DNA from: Burkholderiales bacterium
GTDB lineage: Bacteria; Pseudomonadota; Gammaproteobacteria; Burkholderiales; Burkholderiaceae_B
Length of the DNA stretch: 64,000 bases
Reading direction: 5' to 3'
Assembly: GCA_027484315.1 (NCBI GenBank)
Contig: JAIXTE010000073.1
Span: 17,285-81,284, forward strand
Below are positions 25,340-34,520 of this stretch, piece after piece. The translations under genes and the position numbers were made by a program. Every line of letters begins with the position of its first letter. The stretch's first letter is position 1. The notes under the pieces are model-generated. The model was not told where the DNA came from. It ran no database searches and was given only the letters and a program-made list of their open reading frames with translations.

Positions 25340-26668
25340 TTACAGATCCCGCGCCAGCCGGATGCCTGAGAACTGCCAGCGTGCAGAAGGCGGGAAAAAG
25401 TTTCTGTAACTGGCACGGCTATGCCCTTCCGGGGTCACGCAACTACTGCCTTTTAACACCAGTTGCCCCACCATGAACTTGCCGTTGTATTCGGCCACCG
25501 CCCCCTCAAAGGGTTTGAAGCCTGGATAGGCGTCGTATGATGAACTGGTCCACTGCCAACACGCACCAAACGCCTGCTGCAAATCTGATGACCTGCCGCC
25601 TTCTACCTCACTGAATGCCACTTCAAGTTCGGCCTCCCTGGGCAAGCGGGCATTGGCCCATGATGCGAAGGCTGCAGCTTCAAAATAACTGACATGCGAA
25701 ACAGGCTGATCCAAATCCAGTGGCAGTTCGCCATGCAATGTGAAAACATGCCAACACCCATGCGTATCTTGCTTCCAGTACAGCGGTGCAAGCCACTGGC
25801 AGGCCTGCACAACAGACCAACCTTCCGACAACCAGTGGGCAGGATTTTGATAACCCCCGTCTTCAATAAATGCCAAATATTCACCGCAAGTAATCAAACG
25901 GCTTGCAAACTCAAAAGGGTACAGATAAACGCTATGCCGGGGAGTTTCATTGTCATAACAAAAACCGTGACCGGTGTACCCCATTGAATGAAGCCCGCCC
26001 GCAAAAGGCAACCAACGTGGTGGTGCGTGCTGAGTTGCTTGATGACTGGCGCAATGCAAAGGCTGTGGGTGCAGGGCCACAAGCCCGGCTTGTGGGCGAT
26101 ACACCGCACCGAACGGATTCTGATGCAGCAGATATTTCACATCAGTCAAAATCAGTTCCTGGTGCTGCTGCTCATGGTTCAGACCCAGCTCGATTGCTTG
26201 AAAGGCCAGTACCCAGTCGGTTAGATCACAGCGCTGAATGAACGCTTGAATATGTGCATCCACATGTGCGCGATAGGCCTTCACCTGCGCCACCGATGGG
26301 CGGGTAATCAAACCACGTTGCGGACGTGGCTGACGGGGGCCCAACGATTCATAGTAGGAATTGAACAGGTAAAGAAACTGCGCGTCATACACAGACAGTT
26401 CAGGCCAAAACTGACGCAACACCACGGTTTCAAAAAACCAGCTGGTGTGGCCCAAATGCCACTTGGTGGGGCTTGCATCCGCCATGGCCTGCACGCACTG
26501 GTCTTCATCCGACAAGGGCTCGGCAAGGTATTCTGTCCATGCCCTTACCTTGCGGTATTTGGCCCATGCTGACGCACGTTCGAGGGTCATGGGCGGCACA
26601 CTTTTTACAATGGCATTTGAAGATCGCAAAGGATTTGAATTCAATTCAGAGGCTCGATAACTTTTCAA
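25340..26668 (-). CDS. egtB: EgtB-type iron-dependent sulfoxide synthase
   Basis: 442 residues, the EgtB length: an N-terminal DinB-like domain with the Hx3HxE iron site ('IELGLNHEQQHQE', first His in 'TKWHLGHTSWFFE'), and a C-terminal formylglycine-generating-enzyme-type domain ('GFCYDNETPRHSVYLYPFEFASRLITCGEYLAFIEDGGY', 'LPREAELEVA', 'GSSCVTPEGHSRASYRNFFPPSARWQFSGIRLARDL'). The enzyme joins a thiol donor and trimethylhistidine (hercynine) to a sulfoxide using O2. The long start at 26668 overlaps the PLP gene by 23 bases; an ATG at 26590 would trim 26 residues. No EgtD methyltransferase is present nearby. Confidence 0.85.
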   Translation of the reverse strand: MKSYRASELNSNPLRSSNAIVKSVPPMTLERASAWAKYRKVRAWTEYLAEPLSDEDQCVQAMADASPTKWHLGHTSWFFETVVLRQFWPELSVYDAQFLYLFNSYYESLGPRQPRPQRGLITRPSVAQVKAYRAHVDAHIQAFIQRCDLTDWVLAFQAIELGLNHEQQHQELILTDVKYLLHQNPFGAVYRPQAGLVALHPQPLHCASHQATQHAPPRWLPFAGGLHSMGYTGHGFCYDNETPRHSVYLYPFEFASRLITCGEYLAFIEDGGYQNPAHWLSEGWSVVQACQWLAPLYWKQDTHGCWHVFTLHGELPLDLDQPVSHVSYFEAAAFASWANARLPREAELEVAFSEVEGGRSSDLQQAFGACWQWTSSSYDAYPGFKPFEGAVAEYNGKFMVGQLVLKGSSCVTPEGHSRASYRNFFPPSARWQFSGIRLARDL

Positions 26669-27803
26669 GAAAGTAACTTAACGCATCAGATGAATTATTG
26701 ACACAAGGGCTTGGGCTCACTCGCAGGCAATCGCCCATGCGCTGGGTGGGCGCATGCAGAGGCATGTAGGCACTTGGATGAACGCCCACTTCAATGTGCT
26801 GCTTGCGCAGGTAATCCCGAACTGCAAGCGCGCTGAGCGAAGCATGGCGAAACGTGACAATGGCACCCAGGTCACCGGCTGAAAGGGGCATCTCGATACT
26901 GGGTAACTCAGCCATCTTTTGTCGGTATTCACAGGCGAGTTTGTTCAATTGTGTCGTTTGTCCAGCCTCATGACGCTGCAAAGTTTCATTCACTGCCACA
27001 CCCAAACCCAAACGCAGCGCCACACTGCTTTCAGTCAATTCAAACCGGCGTGCGTCAACAAGCCATTTCAGGTGTCCATGCTTCAGGGAACCCGTGTGCT
27101 GATCAAGCCCCAATGGGCACAAATGCGCCGTAGTAGATTGCCTGGCATACAACACACCCGTGCCACGCGGACCTGCCAGCCACTTGCGCCCGCTTGCAAA
27201 CAGAAAATCACAACCCAAAGCATTCACATCCAATTCACGTTGACCCAGCGCCTGGCTTGCATCTACAGCCAGAGGAATGGCGTGCGCTTGTGCAAATCGG
27301 GCGATTTCAGCAGACGCTTGCCACCTATCCCAACCTGAAGGCGCCAGGGTCAACTCCATCAAACGGATACGAGGGCGGACTTGCTGCTTGAGTTGCTTCT
27401 CGAGCTGATCCAGATCAACACTGCCATCCGGTGCACTGGGCATGCACTGCACCTGAACACCACAACGGTTTTGCAGTTGCAACAACGTGAAGTAATTGCC
27501 ACCCCAGATACCCGGGCTGACCAATACAATATCATCACGCTGAAAATCAAAACAGTCGAGGATTCGCTGCCAGGCCCGTGAGGCGCTGTCAGTCAGAGCA
27601 ATTTCCGAGGGAGAACAATTGAGCAACAGAGACAAACTTTCCCGACACTGCTCAAGTTGCGCTTGCACCTTCTCTGCGGCCACATAACCGCCGAATTTGC
27701 TTTCAAGTTGAAGATGGGTTTGAATCGCTTGCAGAACCTGCGGGCTTTGCAAACCCGCAGCGGCGGTGTTCAGGTAAACAGGCCGCTCAGTTCCTTGATG
27801 CAT
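26646..27803 (-). CDS. PLP-dependent aminotransferase class V / cysteine desulfurase-like (possible EgtE role)
   Basis: 385 residues of fold-type I PLP enzyme with 'YLNTAAAGLQSPQVLQAIQTHLQLE' at the N-terminus, PLP-binding Asp181 (AVDASQALGQ) and Schiff-base Lys207 ('LFASGRKWLAGPRGTGVLYA'). Class V members include cysteine desulfurases, kynureninases and the C-S lyase EgtE. Because it overlaps egtB by 23 bases, cleavage of the hercynylcysteine sulfoxide is the attractive role, although the sequence alone does not prove it. The gene follows the HTH regulator by 3 bases. Confidence 0.78.
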   Translation of the reverse strand: MHQGTERPVYLNTAAAGLQSPQVLQAIQTHLQLESKFGGYVAAEKVQAQLEQCRESLSLLLNCSPSEIALTDSASRAWQRILDCFDFQRDDIVLVSPGIWGGNYFTLLQLQNRCGVQVQCMPSAPDGSVDLDQLEKQLKQQVRPRIRLMELTLAPSGWDRWQASAEIARFAQAHAIPLAVDASQALGQRELDVNALGCDFLFASGRKWLAGPRGTGVLYARQSTTAHLCPLGLDQHTGSLKHGHLKWLVDARRFELTESSVALRLGLGVAVNETLQRHEAGQTTQLNKLACEYRQKMAELPSIEMPLSAGDLGAIVTFRHASLSALAVRDYLRKQHIEVGVHPSAYMPLHAPTQRMGDCLRVSPSPCVNNSSDALSYFLEKLSSL

Positions 27804-27806
27804 GAA

Positions 27807-28427
27807 TCAGGACGACGGGCTGTCATTCATGAGCACTTGAATCATCCTCAAGGCTGTTTCTTCGGTGAGGGAATCGTTGTCGATTCTTTGAGACAGCATG
27901 AGGCAAAGCGCCTGAAGCAATGGTCCGCCTGTTATCGACTGGGCGGCACCTTGATGAGGCAAGCCCAAGACGGCATTGTCCAGCTTCAAACTGGGCAGTT
28001 TTTCAAATTCGCTGACTGTCGGAAAACCGGTGTGGAGTGCACCACCGGCGGATTGACGGGAAATCAGGGCCAGAATGTCCGCGACACTGGACAGGTCGTC
28101 CCGAATCAACAAATCACGCATGGCATCCGGGAAATCGACGACGCTGTGCACCTGGTCAAGAAAACCAGCAGGCAATTCAAATGCAGACTCGATCTTGAAT
28201 GACACGTCATCCGTCATGGTGTAGCGGTGCTTCAGAATGTGGCTGATGACACTGGGATTCAAGGCGGTTTTCTCGGCCAGGCGAATTTTTGCACCCCGCC
28301 TGGAAGTAATCAGCTTCAGGTTGATGAACCGGGCTTGTGCGACATTGGGTATGGCCACTTCAGCGGGGGCATTGGCCAGGCTGGTTGCTGTATCGCTGAA
28401 AAAATCGCTGGTGGTTTTTATTAACAT
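27807..28427 (-). CDS. HTH (XRE-like) transcriptional regulator
   Basis: About 206 residues. The start is taken at the second of two adjacent ATGs (28427/28430), 5 bases after GAGGA. A helix-turn-helix of XRE type is visible at about residues 38-85 ('INLKLITSRRGAKIRLAEKTALNPSVISHILKHRYTMTDDVSFKIESAFELPAGFLDQ'); the C-terminal half is an unrecognised alpha-helical part. Co-directional and nearly contiguous with the PLP and EgtB genes, so it probably autoregulates this operon. The 28428-28722 stretch upstream is AT-rich, non-coding and presumably promoter-bearing. Confidence 0.7.
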   Translation of the reverse strand: MLIKTTSDFFSDTATSLANAPAEVAIPNVAQARFINLKLITSRRGAKIRLAEKTALNPSVISHILKHRYTMTDDVSFKIESAFELPAGFLDQVHSVVDFPDAMRDLLIRDDLSSVADILALISRQSAGGALHTGFPTVSEFEKLPSLKLDNAVLGLPHQGAAQSITGGPLLQALCLMLSQRIDNDSLTEETALRMIQVLMNDSPSS

Positions 28428-28722
28428 CATCTTCCTCGAGTGTTTGCCCAACTTCGGCCAACTTCAGAAAGGATACCTAAAATATCTAAAGCCGTAGCAC
28501 CAAAAAAAAGCATTTCACCCAATGTGGGTCCTTTCTGCACCCAGACTGGGCATGTAAACATTTTTTTCAAAAAACAAAGTTAACACTTGTAAATTGGTTA
28601 CTTTGTAATATTTTATCTGCTAGCATGTCAGCGTTGTTCTTACAAATTCACCCCAGAATTGATGAATGATTGTCACCTGAAATAGCGATAATTCGGGTGA
28701 GCGCATCATCAGGAGCATTCCC

Positions 28723-29028
28723 TTGAGCAAGCTTCTTTTTTATCCTTGTGATGCAAGAAAACACATCTCTGGCAAGGTTTTTTACCGATTCAGGGATTTC
28801 TCGGAACGCATTTTCATGTCAAACGATTTGAAAAATGCCTACCAGGACATCTCTGACACCCTGAAAATGCTGGTGACCGGCAAAATCATTTGCGGTGAGA
28901 ACATCCCTACGCCTTCACGCCGGTTGGAGCATGAATTCGTTGTGGAAGTTCCCATGAACAAGTTGATTGTGGCCAGAAGCAACCCGATTACCGAAAATTC
29001 GCCCACAGCTGGCAATTCGCAAATTTAG
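28723..29028 (+). CDS. Unrecognised small protein
   Basis: 101 residues from a TTG start supported by AGGAG 7 bases upstream (28711-28715); an internal ATG at 28816 is the alternative and would give 70 residues. The sequence has a mixed N-terminal half (KLLFYPCDARKHISGKVFYRF), a helix (MSNDLKNAYQDISDTLKML) and a C-terminal part with 'PSRRLEHEFVVEVPMNKLIVARSN'. No signal peptide or membrane helix and no family I recognise. It precedes the membrane protein at 29079 by 50 bases and might be co-transcribed with it. Confidence 0.5.
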   Translation: MSKLLFYPCDARKHISGKVFYRFRDFSERIFMSNDLKNAYQDISDTLKMLVTGKIICGENIPTPSRRLEHEFVVEVPMNKLIVARSNPITENSPTAGNSQI

Positions 29029-29078
29029 ACTAAATTTTACTCCCAGTCTGTCGGGCACCTTACTTTACTCTCCTCTTC

Positions 29079-30155
29079 ATGCGCACACTGCCGGTTGCGA
29101 ATTTGCGCAACCTTCCCAATCGGGATCTTGCTCTGGTTCTGCTTAACCTGCTGACTTGTATTGCCGTCATGATTTGGACGGGTTTACAAGACATTGCAGG
29201 CGGTCCCCAAAACTACTTCAATGCCATGGTGTACTTTGGCATCACGACTTACAGCTTGCTGGAGGCACGCTGGAGCAGACAATCCGGAGACACGCGCAAT
29301 GCTGGTTTGTGGTTCAACTGTGCTTGGGTGTGCTCCGCAGCTGGAGTTGTTCACCACACCTTCTGGTTACTGCTTTGGCCTACACTGCCCGGGGCATTTC
29401 AGGTTTTTGGCGGGGTGATTACACCGGTGTTGTGTGCCATCGCCGTGATACTGCTGGTGATTCGTTGCAAGGTAATCACCCCCGCTGCTCAAGAAGGCGA
29501 CCAGGGTGAACCTTTCGATCTTGGCATGATTGGCTTCAGCCTGTTGGCTTCCATGCTGTTTGTTTGGACAGAAACCACGCACAGCAACATGGCCTGGTCC
29601 TGGATTTCAGCCGAACGGCCGCAAAACCTGATGTTGCCTCCTTTGGGTTTGGCCTGGCTGGCCTGCAGTGGAATGCTGGTTTTCCGATTGTGGGGCATGT
29701 ACAAACTGGCCGTGAAAAACCTGCCATGGCCAGTGTTCGACAAAGCCTTGCTGACGTTGGCAGGTCTCGCAATGACGGCAACAGGAATTCAGCTGTTCTG
29801 GCTTTCGCCCGCACTGGACATGGAAGTTGCGCTGTACGGAAGCACATTGATTATTTGGGGCGGTTTGCAAGCGGTATTGGTCTGGTTCTCCACACGCATC
29901 AGCACATCGACCGGGACCAGAAACACGATTGCGATTTTGGCCATTGGCCTGCACATTGGCACCTGCCTGATTCCCGGCAATATGTACAAGCTGGTGCAAA
30001 TGGATGTGACCACTGCCCAGGCTTTGGGCTATGTGCTGAACAACGCCTTGTTCACCATGGGCTTGTATTTCGGCATGAATGGCTTTGGTGTGAAAGTGTA
30101 TTTTCTCAAAAAGCTCAAGCGGTTCCGCATGCGGTATTTGGGCTTCAAGAACTGA
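29079..30155 (+). CDS. Polytopic membrane protein of unknown function
   Basis: 358 residues with about nine or ten hydrophobic helices (for example LALVLLNLLTCIAVMIW near residue 17, VITPVLCAIAVILLVI, LLTLAGLAMTATGIQLFWL, AIGLHIGTCLIPGNMY) and a basic C-terminus (KKLKRFRMRYLGFKN). Several His and Trp residues occur in helix 3 ('AAGVVHHTFWLLLW'). I do not recognise the family. It is convergent with the lipid operon; the stop codons are one base apart, with no terminator between. Confidence 0.6.
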   Translation: MRTLPVANLRNLPNRDLALVLLNLLTCIAVMIWTGLQDIAGGPQNYFNAMVYFGITTYSLLEARWSRQSGDTRNAGLWFNCAWVCSAAGVVHHTFWLLLWPTLPGAFQVFGGVITPVLCAIAVILLVIRCKVITPAAQEGDQGEPFDLGMIGFSLLASMLFVWTETTHSNMAWSWISAERPQNLMLPPLGLAWLACSGMLVFRLWGMYKLAVKNLPWPVFDKALLTLAGLAMTATGIQLFWLSPALDMEVALYGSTLIIWGGLQAVLVWFSTRISTSTGTRNTIAILAIGLHIGTCLIPGNMYKLVQMDVTTAQALGYVLNNALFTMGLYFGMNGFGVKVYFLKKLKRFRMRYLGFKN

Positions 30156-30156
30156 A

Positions 30157-31470
30157 TCAGAGTTTGTCGTTCACAAAACGGGCAATCTCATCGAACTGAC
30201 ACTGCGCCAGTTGGGCTTTGGGCAATCCAAGTATCACCCGAAAATCGCCATTGATCTGCATCAGTACAGCAAATGCGTTGCCTGGTATCGGAACACAGGT
30301 GAAATCATCTGCCTCAAAACCTGCCCCCTGAAAATGCTGTAGTGGAACAGCGCCCAGATTGGAGATAACCACCGTTTCCATGGGGCGTTTGATCAGGAAA
30401 TTTTTTCGGGTTCGCCCCAACAAGACATCGACCAGCCACATGGGAAACCAGCGGATCAGGTTAAAGCCCTTGGCAACAGACAACTCCACTTTGGCTTCCA
30501 ATAACTCACGCAATCGGGATTGAAAAACTTCGGGTCCCTCTCCTGGCAGCAACTTCACCACCAGCATGCTGCTGAAGTTGGTGACACTTCGCATGGCGGG
30601 CATGTGGCGCCTGAGATCCACAGGCACTGCAATAAGGGCAGGCAGTGTCGAGCTTTTGTGAGCAAGCGCGGCAAAAGCACAAGCCACTTTGGACAAGGCT
30701 TTGGAATGCCCACTGCCCAAGCTGAAACGCTGCCAGGCATCACCCAGCAAATCCACTTGATTGACGGACTTAGTGGCTGAATTGGTGACTGAGTTGCTGA
30801 CTGAGTTGTTCACTGAGAGGCCTGGCTCAGCATGTTCGATCAATCGGCAGGTTGGCACCCGCAGCGAAGGTGATTTTGGTGGGTTCAAGGCTTCAACCAA
30901 CTGGGCATCACTGAAGGTCACATTGCTGCCCAGCAAGGGCTCCCCACGCAAGGCACGAAACAGTTCACACAACACGTGAAACCCGCCCATGCCATCCATG
31001 ATGGCGTGGTGTGTTCGCATGACTACGAGCAAGCGATTATCAGGCCTGCGTACCACAATGAATTCGACAACCGGGCCGTGGCGAAGATCAATCGGCCAGG
31101 CATCCAGAAAATCCATGTGCTCGCTGCTGTTTAAACTCCAGTCCACGTGATCCAGCATACGCAGTGAGGGGGGCGGTCCATCATTGACCCAGCGCGACCA
31201 ACCCAATATGCCTTTCCAGCGCATGCGCAATGCAGGATTGGCCTGTGTGGTGGTTGCAATTGCGTCTCGCCACACTTGGGCAGGAATGTCCGCTGCACAA
31301 GTTCCCTCCAGTGCAAAACAGATCTGTCGATCTCGTTCCAGGGTCAGGCCACTGCGCCCGATACTGGCGTGGTAATACTCGGAACCCGACACAGGCCGCT
31401 CAACCGGTGCGTTGTCCTGCAAAGTCAGTGTGTTCAAGGCGAGCTGTTGATCAACCATTTCGGAGTGCAT
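30157..31470 (-). CDS. Condensation/wax-synthase-like acyltransferase (HHxxxDG)
   Basis: 437 residues from the ATG at 31470, which has GGAGATTGTGG in front and overlaps the permease stop by 20 bases; the longer frame is rejected. It has the acyltransferase catalytic motif HHAIMDG at residues 154-160, as in NRPS condensation domains, WS/DGAT and PapA-type enzymes, followed by 'SSMLVVKLLPGEG' and 'ETVVISNLGAVPL' (the NxG motif of the second subdomain). It probably moves an acyl group from ACP or CoA to a hydroxyl acceptor. A low-complexity insertion of four-residue repeats lies between the two halves. Last gene of the lipid operon. Confidence 0.75.
   Translation of the reverse strand: MHSEMVDQQLALNTLTLQDNAPVERPVSGSEYYHASIGRSGLTLERDRQICFALEGTCAADIPAQVWRDAIATTTQANPALRMRWKGILGWSRWVNDGPPPSLRMLDHVDWSLNSSEHMDFLDAWPIDLRHGPVVEFIVVRRPDNRLLVVMRTHHAIMDGMGGFHVLCELFRALRGEPLLGSNVTFSDAQLVEALNPPKSPSLRVPTCRLIEHAEPGLSVNNSVSNSVTNSATKSVNQVDLLGDAWQRFSLGSGHSKALSKVACAFAALAHKSSTLPALIAVPVDLRRHMPAMRSVTNFSSMLVVKLLPGEGPEVFQSRLRELLEAKVELSVAKGFNLIRWFPMWLVDVLLGRTRKNFLIKRPMETVVISNLGAVPLQHFQGAGFEADDFTCVPIPGNAFAVLMQINGDFRVILGLPKAQLAQCQFDEIARFVNDKL
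30763..30817. repeat. 12-bp tandem repeat inside the acyltransferase gene
   Basis: Four imperfect copies of a 12-base unit related to GACTGAGTTGCT encode the peptide series NSVS-NSVT-NSAT-KSVN, a flexible linker between the two lobes of the acyltransferase. The unit length is a multiple of three, so copy-number change keeps the frame. Confidence 0.75.
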
Positions 31471-32623
31471 CCACAATCTCCATTCTCGATGCGCGGTAAG
31501 CCGGCAACAATCCACCCACGGCACCCATGACCAATGAAAACAACAAAACCTGTACACCCACTGCCGGTGTCATGGTGAGTTTGAAAACCACCTCGGAAAA
31601 TGTTTGAACATTGGTGGTGGAAATTTCAAGGCGCTGCATCCAGAAGGCGCAGAAAATGCCGAGCAAACCGGCGATCAAACCCAGACTGATCGCTTCAGCC
31701 AGAAAAACGGAAAGAATATTGCCCCGCTGAAAACCCAGTGCGCGAAGCGTACCAATTTCCCGCACCCGGTTGGCCACACTGGAATACATGGTAATTGTGG
31801 CGCCGATCATGGCACCAAGCGAGAAAATCATCGCAATCGAGGTGCCAAGAATCTCGATGAAGTTGGCCATTTTTTCAGATTGATTGGCGTAAAAAACACT
31901 CTCCCGCTGCACATCAAAATTCAGGCTGGGCTGCTGGCCAACGGCTTGGTCAAAGCGTGAAAACGTCCCGGTGTTTTCCAGTGACACCACCACCGATGAA
32001 AAAACCTGGCGCCTGAAAGCCTGCATGATCTGGTCTCGGTCTGCATGCAGTTCCGACTCGAACCCGCTGCGGTCTGCACTGAACACACCCACCACGCGCC
32101 ACTGCCGCGCACCGAAGTTCAGCATGTCCCCCAGTTGAATGCCAAGTCTGCCGCGTGTCAGGCCTTCACCCACAATGACTTCGGATGCGCCAGGTTCAAA
32201 CAGCCTGCCTGAAATCAGCTTGATCTGGGGACGCATGCCGATTCCCGCGGCGCTGGTTCCACGCACGACCACGTTGGCATTGCCCTCCCCCCCGGTTCTG
32301 GGCAAATTGATCAACACCAGCGATTCCGCCACAGCGCGGGAATTGCCCTGCGAATCCGTGGCAAGACCCGGCAAGATGGACGCCAACCGGGCCTGTTCGC
32401 GCGTCACGCTACTTTGCACCTCGGTTTGCGAGCCCTTGCGGATCAACACCACATTGTCATAGGCCCCGGTACCGGCCATGGTTTGGCGCAAGCCTTCCGT
32501 CATCATCAGCACACAGGCAAACACGAAAACCACCAGCGCCATGCCCAGTACAGTCAATGTGGTGGTCAAGCGGCGAGCCCACAGGTTCTTGAGGACAAAG
32601 GAAAAGGAAAGACCACTTTTCAT
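31451..32623 (-). CDS. MacB/FtsX-type ABC transporter permease (second)
   Basis: 390 residues from the ATG at 32623, which overlaps the preceding permease stop by 4 bases. One N-terminal helix (LTTTLTVLGMALVVFVFACVLMM), a MacB-type periplasmic domain of about 220 residues, then three C-terminal helices with the FtsX pattern ('VREIGTLRALGFQRGNILSVFLAEAISLGLIAGLLGIF', 'VLLFSLVMGAVGGLLPAYRASRMEIVDALRNG'). It acts with the partner permease and the ATPase as a mechanotransmission-type exporter that pushes substrate from the periplasm or outer leaflet into a TolC-like channel. Confidence 0.88.
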   Translation of the reverse strand: MKSGLSFSFVLKNLWARRLTTTLTVLGMALVVFVFACVLMMTEGLRQTMAGTGAYDNVVLIRKGSQTEVQSSVTREQARLASILPGLATDSQGNSRAVAESLVLINLPRTGGEGNANVVVRGTSAAGIGMRPQIKLISGRLFEPGASEVIVGEGLTRGRLGIQLGDMLNFGARQWRVVGVFSADRSGFESELHADRDQIMQAFRRQVFSSVVVSLENTGTFSRFDQAVGQQPSLNFDVQRESVFYANQSEKMANFIEILGTSIAMIFSLGAMIGATITMYSSVANRVREIGTLRALGFQRGNILSVFLAEAISLGLIAGLLGIFCAFWMQRLEISTTNVQTFSEVVFKLTMTPAVGVQVLLFSLVMGAVGGLLPAYRASRMEIVDALRNG

Positions 32624-33786
32624 GTGACCGCCCTTAAACCATCGACAATGCGAATGCGCCGGCTGTTGACCATCGGGGCGATGGCTGCAAAAAAGCCAAT
32701 CACCACGCAAGCCAGCAACTGAAGCACAAGCGTGGTCTGTGTGATTTCAAACACCAGAAACAGGTCGCGTGTCAGTGAGAAAAACCCGCTGGCAGCCGGG
32801 AAAGACAAGGCAATGCCGATCACCCCGCCCAACAGCGACAAGGCCATGGATTCCCCGAAAATCAGGGCATTGATGAACCCGGCAGAAAACCCCAGTGAAC
32901 GCAGGGTTGAGTATTCTCGCGTGCGTTCCCGGGCTGCCATGGCCATGGTATTGGCCATGACCGCCATGATGATCAGTATTACCACATACGCCACGGTTTG
33001 AATGGCCACGAGAATGGTGTCCACCATGGCAATGAAGCCGAGCTGAAAAGCCTTCTGTGTTTCAGTACGCGTTTCGCTGACGGAATTCCGAAATCCGGAA
33101 TCGATCAATTCACTGGCTTGCGCCGTGGGCACACCTTCAGACAGATTGACCACGTAGACACCCACCCGGTCAGCCAGGTTGGGTAACACGCTCTTGATGG
33201 TTTCATTGACATAGGTCCAGTGCATGATCATCTGGCTGGTGTCGACCTTGTCGTCTTTGCCAGTGTAAATGCCGCGAATCACGAAGCTCCAGTTGCCGGG
33301 GTACAGGGTACCGCGCAAGGGGACCTGGTCCCCCACTTTCCAGTTGAATTTGCGCGCGGTTTTTTCACCCACAATCACACCCCGCCGGTCGAGCTTGAAA
33401 TCACTCAACTGCGAGGGTTCCACCACGAATTCGTCGTACACCCGAAAATAGGAATCGGCATCGACTGCAAACTGCGGAAAGAAATTCTTTTCATCAATGT
33501 AAACACCACCAAACCAGTTGGCCCAGGTGACCGACTCCACACCCTCCACGCGGCGAATTCGCTCGGCATAACTCAAGGGCAACGGCAAGGCCAGTGAGGT
33601 CGCGTTGCGGGTAATCAGCCGAGAAGCCGAGCCCAGTTCTGCACCCGCATACCAGGAATCGACCACGGTGCGCAGCATGCCAAATGACAGAATGGCCACC
33701 GCAATGCCCAGCACAGTCATGCCTGATCTGAACTTCTGACGCCACATGTTTCGGGTGGCCAGGATAATGATGTACTGAATCTGCAT
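32620..33786 (-). CDS. MacB/FtsX-type ABC transporter permease (first)
   Basis: 388 residues from the ATG at 33786. Same architecture as the following gene: first helix 'SGMTVLGIAVAILSFGMLR', a periplasmic MacB_PCD domain, and the C-terminal FtsX block ('TREYSTLRSLGFSAGFINALIFGESMALSLLGGVIGIALSF', 'VVIGFFAAIAPMVNSRRIRIVDGLRAVT'). The two permeases differ clearly, so they are expected to form a heterodimer, whereas MacB itself is a homodimer fused to its ATPase. It lies 8 bases after the ATPase gene. Confidence 0.88.
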   Translation of the reverse strand: MQIQYIIILATRNMWRQKFRSGMTVLGIAVAILSFGMLRTVVDSWYAGAELGSASRLITRNATSLALPLPLSYAERIRRVEGVESVTWANWFGGVYIDEKNFFPQFAVDADSYFRVYDEFVVEPSQLSDFKLDRRGVIVGEKTARKFNWKVGDQVPLRGTLYPGNWSFVIRGIYTGKDDKVDTSQMIMHWTYVNETIKSVLPNLADRVGVYVVNLSEGVPTAQASELIDSGFRNSVSETRTETQKAFQLGFIAMVDTILVAIQTVAYVVILIIMAVMANTMAMAARERTREYSTLRSLGFSAGFINALIFGESMALSLLGGVIGIALSFPAASGFFSLTRDLFLVFEITQTTLVLQLLACVVIGFFAAIAPMVNSRRIRIVDGLRAVT

Positions 33787-33794
33787 GGGCCGCT

Positions 33795-34517
33795 TTACAC
33801 CGACTGAACTACGGATTGCGCTGACGAGATCGCCGGTGTTGGCGTTGGCATCAATTCGCCCTTGACCAGGTGCACTTGGTTGCGCGCGCGTGCAGCGCAT
33901 TGCGGGTCGTGGGTCACCATCACAATGGTTTTGCCCAGTTCACGGTTCAAGCGATCCAGCAAATTCAACACGTCATCAGCAGACTGCCGATCCAGGTCGC
34001 CGGTTGGCTCGTCGGCCACAATCATTTGCGGGTCGGTAATCAAGGCGCGCGCAATCGCAACCCGTTGCTGTTGCCCACCGGAAAGCTCGTTGGGATAGTG
34101 ATCCATTCGATCACTCAAGCCCACCATGCCCAGCGCCATTTCCACGTGTTCCTTGCGCTCGCGCTTGCCCAGCGAGGTCAGCAGCAAAGGCAACTCCACA
34201 TTTTCAAAGGCATTCAACACGGGCATCAAGTTGTAAAACTGAAAAATGAAACCCACGTTGTTGGCGCGCCACCGGGCCAGGTCACCTTCACTGAGAGCAG
34301 ACAGTTCAATGCCTGCCACCTTCAGTGAGCCCTTGGTCGGTTTGTCCAGACCGGCGATCAGGTTCAACAGCGTACTTTTTCCTGAACCGGAAGGCCCCAT
34401 CAGGGAGACATAATCACCACGGGCAATGTCGAGTGAAACGTCCAGCAACACAGGCACGTCCTGGTTACCGCGTTGGTAGGTTTTCACCAGGTTGCGAATG
34501 GCGATCAATGTGTCCAC
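33795..34517 (-). CDS. MacB/LolD-type ABC transporter ATPase
   Basis: 240 residues, complete nucleotide-binding domain: Walker A GPSGSGKST (Lys47), Q-loop Gln93 (FIFQFYN), signature LSGGQQQR at about 145, Walker B 'MIVADEPTGDLD' and H-loop 'VMVTHDP'. The MacB/LolD subfamily is indicated by 'FQFYNLMPVLNAFENVELPLLL'. It powers the heterodimeric permeases encoded immediately downstream. The adaptor gene ends 3 bases upstream, so this is one transport cassette. Confidence 0.93.
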   Translation of the reverse strand: MDTLIAIRNLVKTYQRGNQDVPVLLDVSLDIARGDYVSLMGPSGSGKSTLLNLIAGLDKPTKGSLKVAGIELSALSEGDLARWRANNVGFIFQFYNLMPVLNAFENVELPLLLTSLGKRERKEHVEMALGMVGLSDRMDHYPNELSGGQQQRVAIARALITDPQMIVADEPTGDLDRQSADDVLNLLDRLNRELGKTIVMVTHDPQCAARARNQVHLVKGELMPTPTPAISSAQSVVQSV

Positions 34518-34520
34518 GCC

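Noticed and set aside
26590..26668. Frameshift at the egtB-PLP gene junction
   Set aside because: The 23-base overlap is explained by an over-long egtB start; both reading frames are intact.
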